The notes beneath the pieces were generated by a model, which saw nothing but the letters and a program-made list of their open reading frames with translations, was not told the DNA's origin and did not search any database. From contig NZ_RPRY01000007.1 in NCBI RefSeq assembly GCF_003949795.1, positions 1 through 63,674 on the forward strand: a stretch of 63,674 nt of DNA. The letters run 5' to 3'. This DNA comes from Streptomyces sp. WAC06614 (GTDB lineage: Bacteria; Actinomycetota; Actinomycetes; Streptomycetales; Streptomycetaceae). Shown here piece by piece: positions 10,046-18,777 of this stretch. Positions within the stretch are counted from its first letter, which is position 1, and each line of letters begins with the position of its first letter. The position numbers and the translations under genes were made by a program.

Positions 10046-11281
10046 GTGACCCCTCCTGCCTCCACCCTCGCCTTCGTCGAGAGCCCGGTCCAGTTGCTGA
10101 ACGTGCTGGAGTGGGCCCACGCGGAGCACCCGGCCGCCGCAGCAGTTCCCGCCGCCCCGTCCGCCCCGTCCGCCGCGTCCGCCGCGTCCGCCGCGTCCGC
10201 CGCGTCCGCCGCGGCGGACGCGGCCGCGGCCGGTGACGGGCCGCCCGTGCTGGACGCCATGCCCAGCCAGCCGACCCGGCGGCCCGCCGGGCCGCCGCCC
10301 CCACCCCGGGCCGGCGGGGGCGGGCACCCGGTGCAGATCGTCGTCCTGCCGCCCACCGACCCGATGTCCCGCGGGCAGCTTCGCCGCGTGGCCACGCTGG
10401 CGCGCGACGAGGGACACCGGGTGCGGTGGCAGGAGGCCCGCGGCGGCGCCCTCGCGCCGTTCAAGGCGCTGGCCGCCCTCTGCGGGGACGTGCGCCGGGC
10501 GGACCGGATCGTCGTGGGCGACCCGTTCTCCCGGTTCGTGCAGCTGCTGCTCGCCCCGGCCCGGGCCAAGGAGCTGGTGGTCGTCGACGACGGCACCGCC
10601 ACCATGGAGTTCGTCGCCCAGCTCGGCCGGGGCGAGCGGCTGCGCCGCTGGCACCGCACCGGCGGCGGGCCCCTGGGCCGGGCGCGCGAGCTGGCGTACG
10701 CGCCGGTGTCCGCCACCGCCCGGCGCCGGCTGCGCCACGTCGAGCTGTTCACCTCGATGCCGGTCACCCCGCTGGACGGGATGCGGCTGCGGGTCAACGA
10801 CTTCGGCTGGACCCGGGCCCGGTTCGGGCCGCCCCGGCTGACCCGGGGCACCGACCTGGTCGGCACCTCGCTGGTGGAGACCGGGGTGGTCGACCCGGCC
10901 CGCTACCAGGAAGCCGTACGGGCGCTGGCCGCCGAGCACGGGGCCACCCGCTACTTCGCGCACCGCCGGGAGTCCGCCGACAAGCTGCGCGCGCTGAGCG
11001 AGGCGACCGGGCTGGAGATCGTCCGGCCCGACCTGCCGCTGGAGCTGATCGCCCGGCGCGGTCCCGTGGGTCGTACGATCGTCAGCTTTCCGTCCACGGT
11101 CGTCCACACGCTGCCGTACGCGCTCTGCGGCACCGGTGTGACCGTCGCCGTGGTGGACGTGGACCCGGCCTGGCTCACCGGTCGGGCCTCGCCGCGGGCC
11201 CGCAGCTTCCTGGCCGGGGTCACCGAGACCGCCCGTGATGTGCACGGACTCCCGGCGGCGACCGCTTCGGCGGCCGGATGA
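10046..11281 (+). CDS. Uncharacterised glycosyltransferase-like protein with an Ala/Ser repeat insert
   Basis: 411 residues; GTG at 10046 with AGGAG at 10034-10038. The start STLAFVESPVQLLNVLEWA and the blocks RIVVGDPFSRFVQLLL, LVVVDDGTATMEF and the closing VSFPSTVVHTLPYAL resemble sialyltransferase/GT52-type GT-B proteins, so a role as a further transferase in the wall-polymer cluster is likely. Residues ~36-70 are an inserted Ala/Ser/Pro run coded by a 9-bp tandem repeat, followed by a Pro/Gly-rich stretch; these split the first Rossmann half and look like a recent expansion. No catalytic residue can be named safely. Confidence 0.6.
   Translation: MTPPASTLAFVESPVQLLNVLEWAHAEHPAAAAVPAAPSAPSAASAASAASAASAAADAAAAGDGPPVLDAMPSQPTRRPAGPPPPPRAGGGGHPVQIVVLPPTDPMSRGQLRRVATLARDEGHRVRWQEARGGALAPFKALAALCGDVRRADRIVVGDPFSRFVQLLLAPARAKELVVVDDGTATMEFVAQLGRGERLRRWHRTGGGPLGRARELAYAPVSATARRRLRHVELFTSMPVTPLDGMRLRVNDFGWTRARFGPPRLTRGTDLVGTSLVETGVVDPARYQEAVRALAAEHGATRYFAHRRESADKLRALSEATGLEIVRPDLPLELIARRGPVGRTIVSFPSTVVHTLPYALCGTGVTVAVVDVDPAWLTGRASPRARSFLAGVTETARDVHGLPAATASAAG
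10150..10212 (+). repeat. In-frame 9-bp tandem repeat (CCGCCGCGT type)
   Basis: About six to seven units of CCGCCGCGT/CCGCCCCGT run in phase with the reading frame and code for the Ala-Ala-Ser repeats of the transferase-like protein. Because the unit is a multiple of three, length changes keep the frame. Confidence 0.85.
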
Positions 11282-11406
11282 GCGGCGGAGTTTACCCCTC
11301 GCGACCGGAGGCCATGCACCCGGAGGACGGTTTTTTCTCCCCGAACGGGTAGAAGATTTGCTGATCTCCAGCCAGTTGACCTAGTGGTGCGCCTACTCTT
11401 CAACGG

Positions 11407-12663
11407 GTGAACCAGTTGATGTCCCGCGAGTCCCAGACCGCCCTGCCCGGAAAGCCCGCTCAGCCCGAGCTGCCCGGCAAGCTCCCGGAGAATCTGCGTT
11501 CTGAACTGATCGCGTTCCGCCGGGACTTGCACATGCATCCCGAGCTCGGCCACCAGGAGTTCCGCACGACCGCCGCCATCAAGGCGAGGCTGGAAAAAGC
11601 CGGCCTGCGACCACGCGTGCTGAAGTCCGGGACCGGCCTGATCTGTGATGTGGGCACCTGGGACGGGGTACGGCCGATGCTGGCCCTGCGCGCGGACATC
11701 GACGCCCTGCCCATTCCCGATGCCAAGACCCACGTCCCGTACCGCTCCACCTTCCCGGACCGGGCGCACGCCTGCGGCCACGACGTGCACACCACCACCG
11801 TGCTCGGCGCCGGTCTGGTGCTGGCCCAGCTGGAGCGCCAGGGGCTGCTGCCGCGGCCGGTGCGGCTGCTGTTCCAGCCCGCGGAGGAGGTGCTGCCGGG
11901 CGGGGCCACCGAGGCCATCGACTCCGGCGTGCTCGACGGGGTCGGGCAGATCATCGCCGTGCACTGCGACCCCCGGGTGGACGCCGGCAAGATCGGCCTG
12001 CGGCCGGGCCCGATCACCTCGGCCTGCGACCGGCTGGAGGTCACCCTCTCCGGCGCCGGCGGGCACACCGCCCGCCCGCACCTGACCACCGACCTGGTCA
12101 CCGCCGCGGCCCGGGTGGCCGTGGACGTGCCCGCGCTGCTGGCCCGCCGGATGGACGCCCGCTCGGGCATGTCGATCACCTGGGGCCGGATCGAGGCCGG
12201 GCACGCCTGCAACGTGATCCCCATGCATGCCGAGCTGTCCGGGACCGTGCGCTGCCTGGACCTCAACGCCTGGCACGAGGCCCCTGACCAGGTCTATGCG
12301 GCCATCGACGAGATCGCTACGATGCACGGGGCCAAGTTCGAGATCAACCACGTGCGCGGGGTGCCGCCGGTCGTCAACGACCCGGTGGTCACCGAGCTGC
12401 TGCGCGAGTCGATGACCGCCCGGCGCGGCCCGGAGTCCGTCGAGGACACCGAGCAGAGCCTGGGCGGCGAGGACTTCTCGTGGTACCTGGAGCACGTGCC
12501 GGGCGCGATGGCCCGGCTCGGCGTCCGTACGCCGGGGGACACCGCCAAGCGGGACCTGCACCGCGGGGACTTCGACGTGGACGAGTCCGCGATCGCGGTC
12601 GGCGTGGAATTCTTCACCGCCGCGGCCCTGCTCGACGGGCGTCGCGCGAGGCCGCTGGGCTGA
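11407..12663 (+). CDS. M20-family amidohydrolase (aminoacylase/hippurate hydrolase type)
   Basis: 418 residues from GTG at 11407. The metal and catalytic motifs are all present: RRDLHMHPELGHQEF near residue 40, LALRADIDALP (~98), HACGHDVHTTTVLG (~122), FQPAEEVLPGG (~160), GGHTARPH (~220) and LGGEDFSWYL (~358). It hydrolyses N-acyl amino acids or related amides in the cytoplasm. It stands between the wall-polymer cluster and the nucleoside genes with its own upstream space (11282-11406), so it is probably its own transcription unit. Confidence 0.92.
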   Translation: MNQLMSRESQTALPGKPAQPELPGKLPENLRSELIAFRRDLHMHPELGHQEFRTTAAIKARLEKAGLRPRVLKSGTGLICDVGTWDGVRPMLALRADIDALPIPDAKTHVPYRSTFPDRAHACGHDVHTTTVLGAGLVLAQLERQGLLPRPVRLLFQPAEEVLPGGATEAIDSGVLDGVGQIIAVHCDPRVDAGKIGLRPGPITSACDRLEVTLSGAGGHTARPHLTTDLVTAAARVAVDVPALLARRMDARSGMSITWGRIEAGHACNVIPMHAELSGTVRCLDLNAWHEAPDQVYAAIDEIATMHGAKFEINHVRGVPPVVNDPVVTELLRESMTARRGPESVEDTEQSLGGEDFSWYLEHVPGAMARLGVRTPGDTAKRDLHRGDFDVDESAIAVGVEFFTAAALLDGRRARPLG

Positions 12664-12817
12664 GCGGAGCAGATCTCCGTACACCATCGGCGTGTCCGCC
12701 GGCGGGAGCGTCCGGCCCTTGATACACAAGGGCTGGGCGCCTGGCGAGTTACCGAGTGGTCACTGTCCGGTTCGCGACGATCCGATAACGACTCATGAAC
12801 GGGCCTTTAACTGACAT

Positions 12818-12829
12818 CTACGCGCGTTA
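12818..12829. promoter_or_regulatory. CTACGCGCGTTA operator-like palindrome upstream of the BMP gene
   Basis: Matches 10 of 12 bases of the perfect palindrome found at 14087, about 60 bases before the TTG start of the nucleoside-binding lipoprotein. See the two sister sites at 14087 and 18728. Confidence 0.65.
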
Positions 12830-12891
12830 CGATCGCCGCGAAACCAGCGCCGGTCAGTGGCGCTTCGGTCAGGTTTTGAAGGAGCCTCCCC

Positions 12892-13947
12892 TTGCGCCGG
12901 ATCACCAGGATCGCAACCGTGGGCGTCGCGTCCGCGGCCCTCGCCCTCACCGCCACCGCGTGTGGCGGCAAGAAGTCCTCCGACTCGTCCTCGTCGTCCT
13001 CCTCTTCGGAGAAGTCCGCGGCCATCGCCTACGACATCGGCGGCCGTGGTGACCAGTCCTTCAACGACGCCGCGTTCGCGGGTCTGGAGAAGGCCGAGAA
13101 GGACCTGAAGATCAAGGGCGCGGAGGCCGAGCCCACCGAGGGTGAGAGCGAGGCGGACAAGGTCCAGCGCCTCACCGAGCTCGCGCGCAAGGGCAACAAC
13201 CCGGTCATCGGCGTCGGCTTCGCCTACGCCCCGGCCATCAAGAAGGTCGCCGAGAAGTTCCCGAAGACCACCTTCGGCCTGATCGACGACACCTCGGTGA
13301 CCGGTCCGAACATCGCGAACCTGGTCTTCAACGAGGAGCAGGGCTCCTACCTGGCCGGCGTCGCCGCCGCCAAGGCCTCCAAGACCGGCACGGTCGGCTT
13401 CATCGGCGGTGTCGAGGTTCCGCTGATCAAGAAGTTCCAGGCGGGCTTCGAGCAGGGCGTCAAGGACACCAACCCCAACGCCAAGGTGCTGTCGGCCTAC
13501 CTGACCCAGCCGCCGGACTTCACCGGTTTCGCCAAGCCCGACCTCGGCAAGGCCGCCGCCAAGGGCCAGCTCGACGCCGGTGCCGACGTCGTCTACGCCG
13601 CCGCCGGTCTCGCCGGCTCGGGTGCCATCGAGGCCACCGCCAACGCCGGCAAGTGGGCCATCGGTGTCGACTCCGACCAGTACAACCAGGCGGGCCTGGC
13701 CAAGTACAAGGACAAGATCCTGACCTCGGTCACCAAGGACGTCCAGAGCGCGGTCTACAACCTGATCAAGTCGGTCGAGGACGGCAAGCCGCAGACCGGT
13801 GAGATCCGTTACGGCCTGGACAAGAACGGTGTCGGCCTGGCCGACTCCAACCCCGAGTACAAGAAGATGGCCGAGCTGATCGCGGCCGTCGAGAAGGCCA
13901 AGGCCGACATCATCGCCAAGAAGATCACCGTCAAGACCGCCCCGTAA
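12892..13947 (+). CDS. BMP-family nucleoside-binding lipoprotein of an ABC transporter
   Basis: 351 residues; TTG start at 12892 with a strong GAAGGAG (12878-12884). A lipoprotein signal ends in the lipobox TATAC-like LTATACGG (Cys ~24), then a Ser-rich linker. The mature part shows BMP/Med family blocks AIAYDIGGRGDQSFNDAAF, GNNPVIGVGFAYAP, FGLIDD, GTVGFIGGVEVPLIKKFQAGF and WAIGVDSDQYNQ. It captures nucleosides outside the cell for the ATPase and permeases downstream. A terminator follows, so it has its own short transcript, with an operator palindrome at 12818, which would let the binding protein be made in excess over the membrane parts. Confidence 0.92.
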   Translation: MRRITRIATVGVASAALALTATACGGKKSSDSSSSSSSSEKSAAIAYDIGGRGDQSFNDAAFAGLEKAEKDLKIKGAEAEPTEGESEADKVQRLTELARKGNNPVIGVGFAYAPAIKKVAEKFPKTTFGLIDDTSVTGPNIANLVFNEEQGSYLAGVAAAKASKTGTVGFIGGVEVPLIKKFQAGFEQGVKDTNPNAKVLSAYLTQPPDFTGFAKPDLGKAAAKGQLDAGADVVYAAAGLAGSGAIEATANAGKWAIGVDSDQYNQAGLAKYKDKILTSVTKDVQSAVYNLIKSVEDGKPQTGEIRYGLDKNGVGLADSNPEYKKMAELIAAVEKAKADIIAKKITVKTAP

Positions 13948-13975
13948 GGGACGGCCCGACGGGCGGACGACACGG

Positions 13976-14014
13976 GGGGTCCGGGGGCGGCGGCTCAAGC
14001 CGCTCCCGGACCCC
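13976..14014 (+). terminator. Rho-independent-type hairpin after the BMP gene
   Basis: Long stem: GGGGTCCGG plus GCGGC pairing with GCCGC plus CCGGACCCC around a short CTCAA loop. No T-tract, as is usual in Streptomyces. Confidence 0.75.
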
Positions 14015-14086
14015 GCGCCACGTTCGTCGGCCTGCTGGCCGATCTTGTGGCTGCAAGATGGCCACAACTTTTCACTTTCGACAGTG

Positions 14087-14098
14087 CTACGCGCGTAG
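14087..14098. promoter_or_regulatory. CTACGCGCGTAG perfect palindrome before the ABC operon
   Basis: A perfect 12-base palindrome just upstream of the transporter operon. Its position also argues against translation of the ATPase starting at the ATG at 14058, because the operator would then lie inside the gene. Confidence 0.72.
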
Positions 14099-14105
14099 AG
14101 GTCTC

Positions 14106-15836
14106 GTGGACGCGATACCGTCGCCCCCCGCCCTGTCCCCCCTGCCTCCAGCTCCTTCGCGCCAAGGAGAGTGCGTCATCACCGCGTCCAGCCCCCCCGC
14201 CGTTGAACTGCACGGCATCACCAAGCGTTTCCCCGGCGTCGTCGCCAACAAGGACATCGCCATCACCGTCCGCAAGGGCACGGTCCATGCCCTCATCGGT
14301 GAGAACGGTGCCGGCAAGTCGACCCTGATGAAGATCCTCTACGGCATGCAGAAGCCGGACGAGGGCACCATCGCCATCGACGGGGAGCAGGTCTCCTTCA
14401 CCAACCCGGGCGACGCCATCGCCCGGGGCATCGGCATGGTCCACCAGCACTTCATGCTGGCCGACAACCTCACCGTCCTGGAGAACGTCGTCCTCGGCGG
14501 CGAGAAGCTCTACGGCATCGGTGCCAAGGCCCGCAAGAAGATCCTGGAGATCTCGGACGCGTACGGCCTCGGGGTGCGCCCCGACGCCCTCGTGGAGGAC
14601 CTCGGCGTCGCCGACCGCCAGCGCGTGGAGATCCTCAAGGTCCTCTACCGCGGCGCCCGCACGCTGATCCTCGACGAGCCGACCGCGGTGCTCGTGCCGC
14701 AGGAGGTCGACGCGCTGTTCGACAACCTGCGCGAGCTCAAGGCCGAGGGCCTGACCGTCATCTTCATCTCGCACAAGCTGGGCGAGGTGCTGAAGGTCGC
14801 CGACGACATCACCGTCATCCGCCGCGGCACCACGGTCGGCACCGCCGACCCGAAGACCGCCACGACCAAGCAGCTCGCCGAGCTGATGGTCGGCAGCGAG
14901 CTGCCCACGCCCGAGACGCGCGAGTCGACCGTGACGGACGTGGCGATGCTCAAGGTCGAGGGCGTCACCCTGGCCGAGGCCGGCGGCATCCCGCAGCAGC
15001 TGCCGGCGAACCCGGCCGCCCCGGAGGACGACACCTACCTCCACGAGCCCGCCGCCGTCGCCGGCCGGCTGCTGCTGGACGACATCGACCTCACCATCCA
15101 CAAGGGCGAGATCCTCGGTATCGCCGGCGTCGAGGGCAACGGGCAGACCGAGCTCATCGAGGTCCTGATGGGCATGCTCTCCCCGGACACCGGCACGGTC
15201 ACGCTGGACGGCAAGGACATCACCAAGCTGCCGGTGCGCAAGCGCCGCGAGGGCGGCATCGGGTACATCCCCGAGGACCGCCACCGCCACGGCCTGCTGC
15301 TGGAGTCCCCGCTGTGGGAGAACCGCATCCTCGGCCACGTCACCGAGGCGCCCAACTCCAAGCGCGGCATCCTCGACCCGAAGGCGGCCCGCAAGGACAC
15401 CGAGCGGATCGTGCGCGAGTACGACGTGCGCACGCCCGGCATCGACGTCACGGCGGCCTCGCTGTCCGGCGGCAACCAGCAGAAGCTGATCGTCGGCCGC
15501 GAGATGAGCCACCACCCGAAGTTCCTGATCGCCGCCCACCCCACCCGTGGTGTGGACGTCGGCGCGCAGGCGCAGATCTGGGACGCGATCCGCGAGGCCC
15601 GGCGCGAGGGCCTGGCCGTGCTGCTGATCTCCGCCGACCTGGACGAGCTCATCGGCCTGTCCGACACCCTCCGGGTCATCTACCGCGGCCGCCTGGTCGC
15701 GGACGCCGACCCGGCGACGATCACGCCCGAGGAGCTCGGCACCGCCATGACGGGCGCCGCGACCGGGCACCTGGAAGCAACCGACGACCACTCCGCCGCT
15801 GCCGACGGTGACACGACGGAGGACGAGGCCCGATGA
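14106..15836 (+). CDS. Nucleoside ABC transporter, tandem ATP-binding protein
   Basis: About 576 residues from GTG at 14106. Start choice is uncertain: the best ribosome site AAGGAG (14164-14169) stands before GTC (14175) and ATC (14178) codons, directly ahead of the conserved start AVELHGITKRFPGV, so a non-standard start there is possible; ATG at 14058 would include the operator. Two ATPase domains: the first has Walker A GENGAGKST, signature, and Walker B LILDEPTAVL. The second has a degenerate Walker A (GVEGNGQTE), signature LSGGNQQKL and degenerate Walker B (LIAAHPTRGVDV), as in RbsA/MglA/YufO-type sugar and nucleoside importers. Couples by ATGA to the permease gene. Confidence 0.93.
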   Translation: MDAIPSPPALSPLPPAPSRQGECVITASSPPAVELHGITKRFPGVVANKDIAITVRKGTVHALIGENGAGKSTLMKILYGMQKPDEGTIAIDGEQVSFTNPGDAIARGIGMVHQHFMLADNLTVLENVVLGGEKLYGIGAKARKKILEISDAYGLGVRPDALVEDLGVADRQRVEILKVLYRGARTLILDEPTAVLVPQEVDALFDNLRELKAEGLTVIFISHKLGEVLKVADDITVIRRGTTVGTADPKTATTKQLAELMVGSELPTPETRESTVTDVAMLKVEGVTLAEAGGIPQQLPANPAAPEDDTYLHEPAAVAGRLLLDDIDLTIHKGEILGIAGVEGNGQTELIEVLMGMLSPDTGTVTLDGKDITKLPVRKRREGGIGYIPEDRHRHGLLLESPLWENRILGHVTEAPNSKRGILDPKAARKDTERIVREYDVRTPGIDVTAASLSGGNQQKLIVGREMSHHPKFLIAAHPTRGVDVGAQAQIWDAIREARREGLAVLLISADLDELIGLSDTLRVIYRGRLVADADPATITPEELGTAMTGAATGHLEATDDHSAAADGDTTEDEAR

Positions 15837-16945
15837 AGAAATTCGACAAGGACCGGCTGCTGATCGCAGCCGCCGGACCGGTGCTCGCGCTGGTCAGCGC
15901 CTTCGTGCTGACCATGATCGTGCTGGCCGCCTCGGGCGTGGACCCGATCGACCCGCTGCGGATCATGATCGAGCAGGCCGGTTACGAGGACATCCAGGTC
16001 CTGATCGTCAACCAGGCCGGCATCTACTTCCTGGCAGCCCTGGCCGTCGCCATCGGCTTCCGGATGAACCTCTTCAACATCGGCGTCGACGGCCAGTACC
16101 GCCTCGCGGCGATGGTCTCCGCGGTGGTCGGTGCCTCGGTCTCGCTGCCCGGCCCGCTGCACATCCTGCTGATCGTGCTCGTCGCCATGGCCACCGGCGC
16201 CTTCTGGTCCGGCATCGCCGGCCTGCTCAAGGCCCGTCGCGGCGTGAGCGAGGTCGTCTCGACGATCATGCTCAACGCGATCGCCACCTCCCTGATCGCC
16301 TGGCTGATCCTGCCGAAGAACCTCGGCGTCCAGCCTCCCGGCTCCAACGACCTGACCAGCGGTGACATCCCGGAGTCCGGCTGGTTCCCGGCGCTCACCC
16401 TGCCCGGCGGCGACATCTACGGCTTCACGATCGTGGCCTTCGCCCTCGGCGTCGTCTACTGGTTCGTGCTCAACCGCACCCGGTTCGGCTTCGACCTGCG
16501 CGCCTCCGGCGCCAGCGAGTCCGCGGCGCAGGCCTCCGGCGTCGAGCCCAAGAAGATGATCATGACGGCCATGCTCATCTCGGGCGCCGTCGCCGGCCTG
16601 ACGGGCATGCCGCTGCTGCTCGGCGAGTCGCACACGTACAACCTGTCCTTCCCCCTGGGCATCGGCTTCACCGGCATCACCGTGGCCCTGCTCGGCCGCA
16701 ACAACCCGGTCGGCCTGGTCTTCGCGGCGTTCCTGCTCGCCTTCATCAAGCAGACCTCGGCCGGCCTGGACACCGCCGGCTACGCCCAGGAGATCGGCAC
16801 GATCATGCAGGGCCTGATCGTGGTCGCCGTCGTCGTCAGCTACGAGCTGGTCCGCCGCTACGGCATCCGCCGCCAGCAGCAGAAGGTCGGCGAGGAGCTG
16901 GCCGCCGGTCACGCCATCACGACCGAGAAGGAGGTCGCGGCGTGA
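15833..16945 (+). CDS. Nucleoside ABC transporter permease (first subunit)
   Basis: 370 residues, ATG overlapping the ATPase stop. About ten hydrophobic segments with the BPD_transp_2 (branched-chain amino acid/sugar permease) layout; landmarks are FRMNLFNIGVDGQYRLAA, RRGVSEVVSTIMLNAIA and SGASESAAQASGVEPKKM, the last being the cytoplasmic coupling loop. Forms the membrane channel with the next gene product. Ends in a charged tail and overlaps the next gene by GTGA. Confidence 0.92.
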   Translation: MKKFDKDRLLIAAAGPVLALVSAFVLTMIVLAASGVDPIDPLRIMIEQAGYEDIQVLIVNQAGIYFLAALAVAIGFRMNLFNIGVDGQYRLAAMVSAVVGASVSLPGPLHILLIVLVAMATGAFWSGIAGLLKARRGVSEVVSTIMLNAIATSLIAWLILPKNLGVQPPGSNDLTSGDIPESGWFPALTLPGGDIYGFTIVAFALGVVYWFVLNRTRFGFDLRASGASESAAQASGVEPKKMIMTAMLISGAVAGLTGMPLLLGESHTYNLSFPLGIGFTGITVALLGRNNPVGLVFAAFLLAFIKQTSAGLDTAGYAQEIGTIMQGLIVVAVVVSYELVRRYGIRRQQQKVGEELAAGHAITTEKEVAA

Positions 16946-18204
16946 GCACCAGCACCGTTTCCGCGACGAAGTCCGCGCCCCAGGGCAGCGGCCGCCGCAA
17001 GCTCACCCTGCCCTGGATCCTGCTGATCATCGCGGGCGGCCTCGCGCTGCTCTCGCTGGTCCGGGTCATCTCCGGGGCCAACGACCTGACCTCCATCGGC
17101 CAGGTCTCCGGCGCCCTCCAGCTCGCCGTTCCCATCGGTCTCGCCGGCCTCGGCGGCCTGTGGGCCGAGCGCGCGGGCGTGGTCAACATCGGCCTCGAAG
17201 GCATGATGATCCTCGGCACCTGGTTCGGTGCCTGGGCCGGCTACCAGTGGGGTCCGTGGACCGGTGTCGTCATGGGCATCGTCGGCGGCGCCCTCGGCGG
17301 CCTGCTGCACGCGATCATCACCGTCACGTTCAACGTGAACCACATCGTCTCCGGTGTGGCGGTCAACATCCTGGCCCTCGGCTTCACCCAGTACCTGTCG
17401 AACTTCACCTTCGACAAGGCCCCGGGCGGCTCCTCCAAGCAGTCCCCGCGCATCGACCCGCTGACCGAGATCACCGTTCCCGGCCTCTCGGACTGGCTGG
17501 CCACGCTCCAGGCCAAGCACTGGTTCCTGGTCTCCGACCTCGCCGGTGTGCTCGGCGGACTGGTCACCAACCTCTCGCTGCTGACCGTCGTCGCCGTCCT
17601 GCTGGTCCCGGCGACCTGGTGGGTGCTGTGGCGGACCGCCTTCGGTCTGCGCCTGCGCTCCTGCGGTGAGAACCCCGTCGCCGCCGAGTCCCTCGGCGTC
17701 AACGTCTACAAGTACAAGTACATCGCCGTGGTCGTCTCCGGCGCGATGGCCGGTCTCGGCGGCGCGTTCCTGGCGATCGTCTCCACCGGCATCTACCAGG
17801 AGGGCCAGACCGGCGGCCGCGGCTACATCGGTCTCGCCGCGATGATCTTCGGTAACTGGATGCCGGGCGGCATGGCCCTCGGCTCGGGCCTGTTCGGCTT
17901 CACCTACAGCCTCCGGCTGCGCGGTGGCGCCGAGAACGTCCACGCGATGCTCCTGCTGATCGCGATCCTGCTCGTGCTCGTCCTGGTCTGGCAGCTGTAC
18001 AAGAAGAAGTACGTCCAGGCCGCGGTCGCGGGCGTCTTCGCGGCGGCCCTGTTCGTCTGGTACGCCCTGACGGACTCGGTCCCGAGCCAGTTCGTGGACG
18101 CCGCCCCGTACCTCACCACCCTGCTGGTGCTGGCCCTGTCGGCACAGCGCCTGAGGATGCCCAAGGCGGACGGACTGCCGTACCGCAAGGGACAGGGCAA
18201 GTGA
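16942..18204 (+). CDS. Nucleoside ABC transporter permease (second subunit)
   Basis: 420 residues from GTG. BPD_transp_2-type permease with about nine to ten membrane segments; WAERAGVVNIGLEGMMILG and NHIVSGVAVNILALG are family blocks and SCGENPVAAESLGVNVYKYK is the coupling loop. Residues ~165-190 are a polar extracellular loop. Overlaps the cytidine deaminase gene by GTGA, tying uptake directly to catabolism of the imported nucleoside. Confidence 0.92.
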   Translation: MSTSTVSATKSAPQGSGRRKLTLPWILLIIAGGLALLSLVRVISGANDLTSIGQVSGALQLAVPIGLAGLGGLWAERAGVVNIGLEGMMILGTWFGAWAGYQWGPWTGVVMGIVGGALGGLLHAIITVTFNVNHIVSGVAVNILALGFTQYLSNFTFDKAPGGSSKQSPRIDPLTEITVPGLSDWLATLQAKHWFLVSDLAGVLGGLVTNLSLLTVVAVLLVPATWWVLWRTAFGLRLRSCGENPVAAESLGVNVYKYKYIAVVVSGAMAGLGGAFLAIVSTGIYQEGQTGGRGYIGLAAMIFGNWMPGGMALGSGLFGFTYSLRLRGGAENVHAMLLLIAILLVLVLVWQLYKKKYVQAAVAGVFAAALFVWYALTDSVPSQFVDAAPYLTTLLVLALSAQRLRMPKADGLPYRKGQGK

Positions 18205-18632
18205 CGTCCGAGCAGGGCCCGGCCGGCGGTGCGCCGGCCGGCGGTCCGGCCGGCGGCTGGGAGGTCCTGCGGGAGGCCGCCCGGGACGCCATGTCCCGGG
18301 CGTACGCCCCCTACTCGGGCTTCCCGGTCGGCGTCGCCGCGGTGGTGGACGACGGCCGGGTGGTCACCGGCTGCAACGTGGAGAACGCCAGCTACGGGCT
18401 CGGTCTGTGCGCCGAGTGCGGACTGGTCTCCCAGCTGCAGAACACCGGTGGCGGTCGGCTGACCCACTTCACCTGTGTCGACGGCAAGGGCGGCCTGCTC
18501 GTGCCGTGCGGCCGCTGCCGCCAGCTCCTCTTCGAGTTCGGCGGTCCCGACCTCCAGGTCGACACCCCCGAGGGCGTCGTGCCGCTCGCGGCGATGCTGC
18601 CCCAGGCCTTCGGGCCCGACCACCTGCGATAG
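18201..18632 (+). CDS. cdd: Cytidine deaminase
   Basis: 143 residues from GTG. Small tetrameric-type enzyme: substrate motif NVENASYGLGLCAEC (Cys-Ala-Glu, with Glu as proton shuttle and Cys as first zinc ligand) and PCGRCRQLLFEF (remaining two zinc ligands). YAPYSGFPVG is also characteristic. Deaminates cytidine and deoxycytidine to uridine forms in the cytoplasm. Last gene of the transporter operon, followed by a strong terminator. The first ~20 residues are a Gly/Ala/Pro-rich extension. Confidence 0.95.
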   Translation: MTSEQGPAGGAPAGGPAGGWEVLREAARDAMSRAYAPYSGFPVGVAAVVDDGRVVTGCNVENASYGLGLCAECGLVSQLQNTGGGRLTHFTCVDGKGGLLVPCGRCRQLLFEFGGPDLQVDTPEGVVPLAAMLPQAFGPDHLR

Positions 18633-18638
18633 CCGTGC

Positions 18639-18676
18639 CGACGGCCCTCCGCTCCCTGCCGGGCGGAGGGCCGTCG
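18639..18676 (+). terminator. Terminator hairpin between cdd and deoA
   Basis: A perfect 14-bp stem: CGACGGCCCTCCGC (18639-18652) pairs with GCGGAGGGCCGTCG (18663-18676). It separates the transporter/cdd operon from deoA. Confidence 0.9.
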
Positions 18677-18727
18677 TGTTCACTGTTCCCGACACCCTTT
18701 TCCTCCTCGATCCCCCTCTTCGACTCT

Positions 18728-18739
18728 CTATGCGCGTAG
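18728..18739. promoter_or_regulatory. CTATGCGCGTAG operator-like palindrome before deoA
   Basis: Differs from the 14087 palindrome at one base; a half-site CGCGCGTAG follows at 18746-18754. Lies ~45 bases before the deoA start. Confidence 0.68.
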
Positions 18740-18777
18740 AAGGTCCGCGCGTAGCGCAGGAAGTAAGGAAGTTCTCC

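Noticed and set aside
12793..14067. Antisense frame across the BMP lipoprotein gene
   Set aside because: Mirror of a clear lipoprotein gene; low-complexity Gly/Leu/Asp composition.
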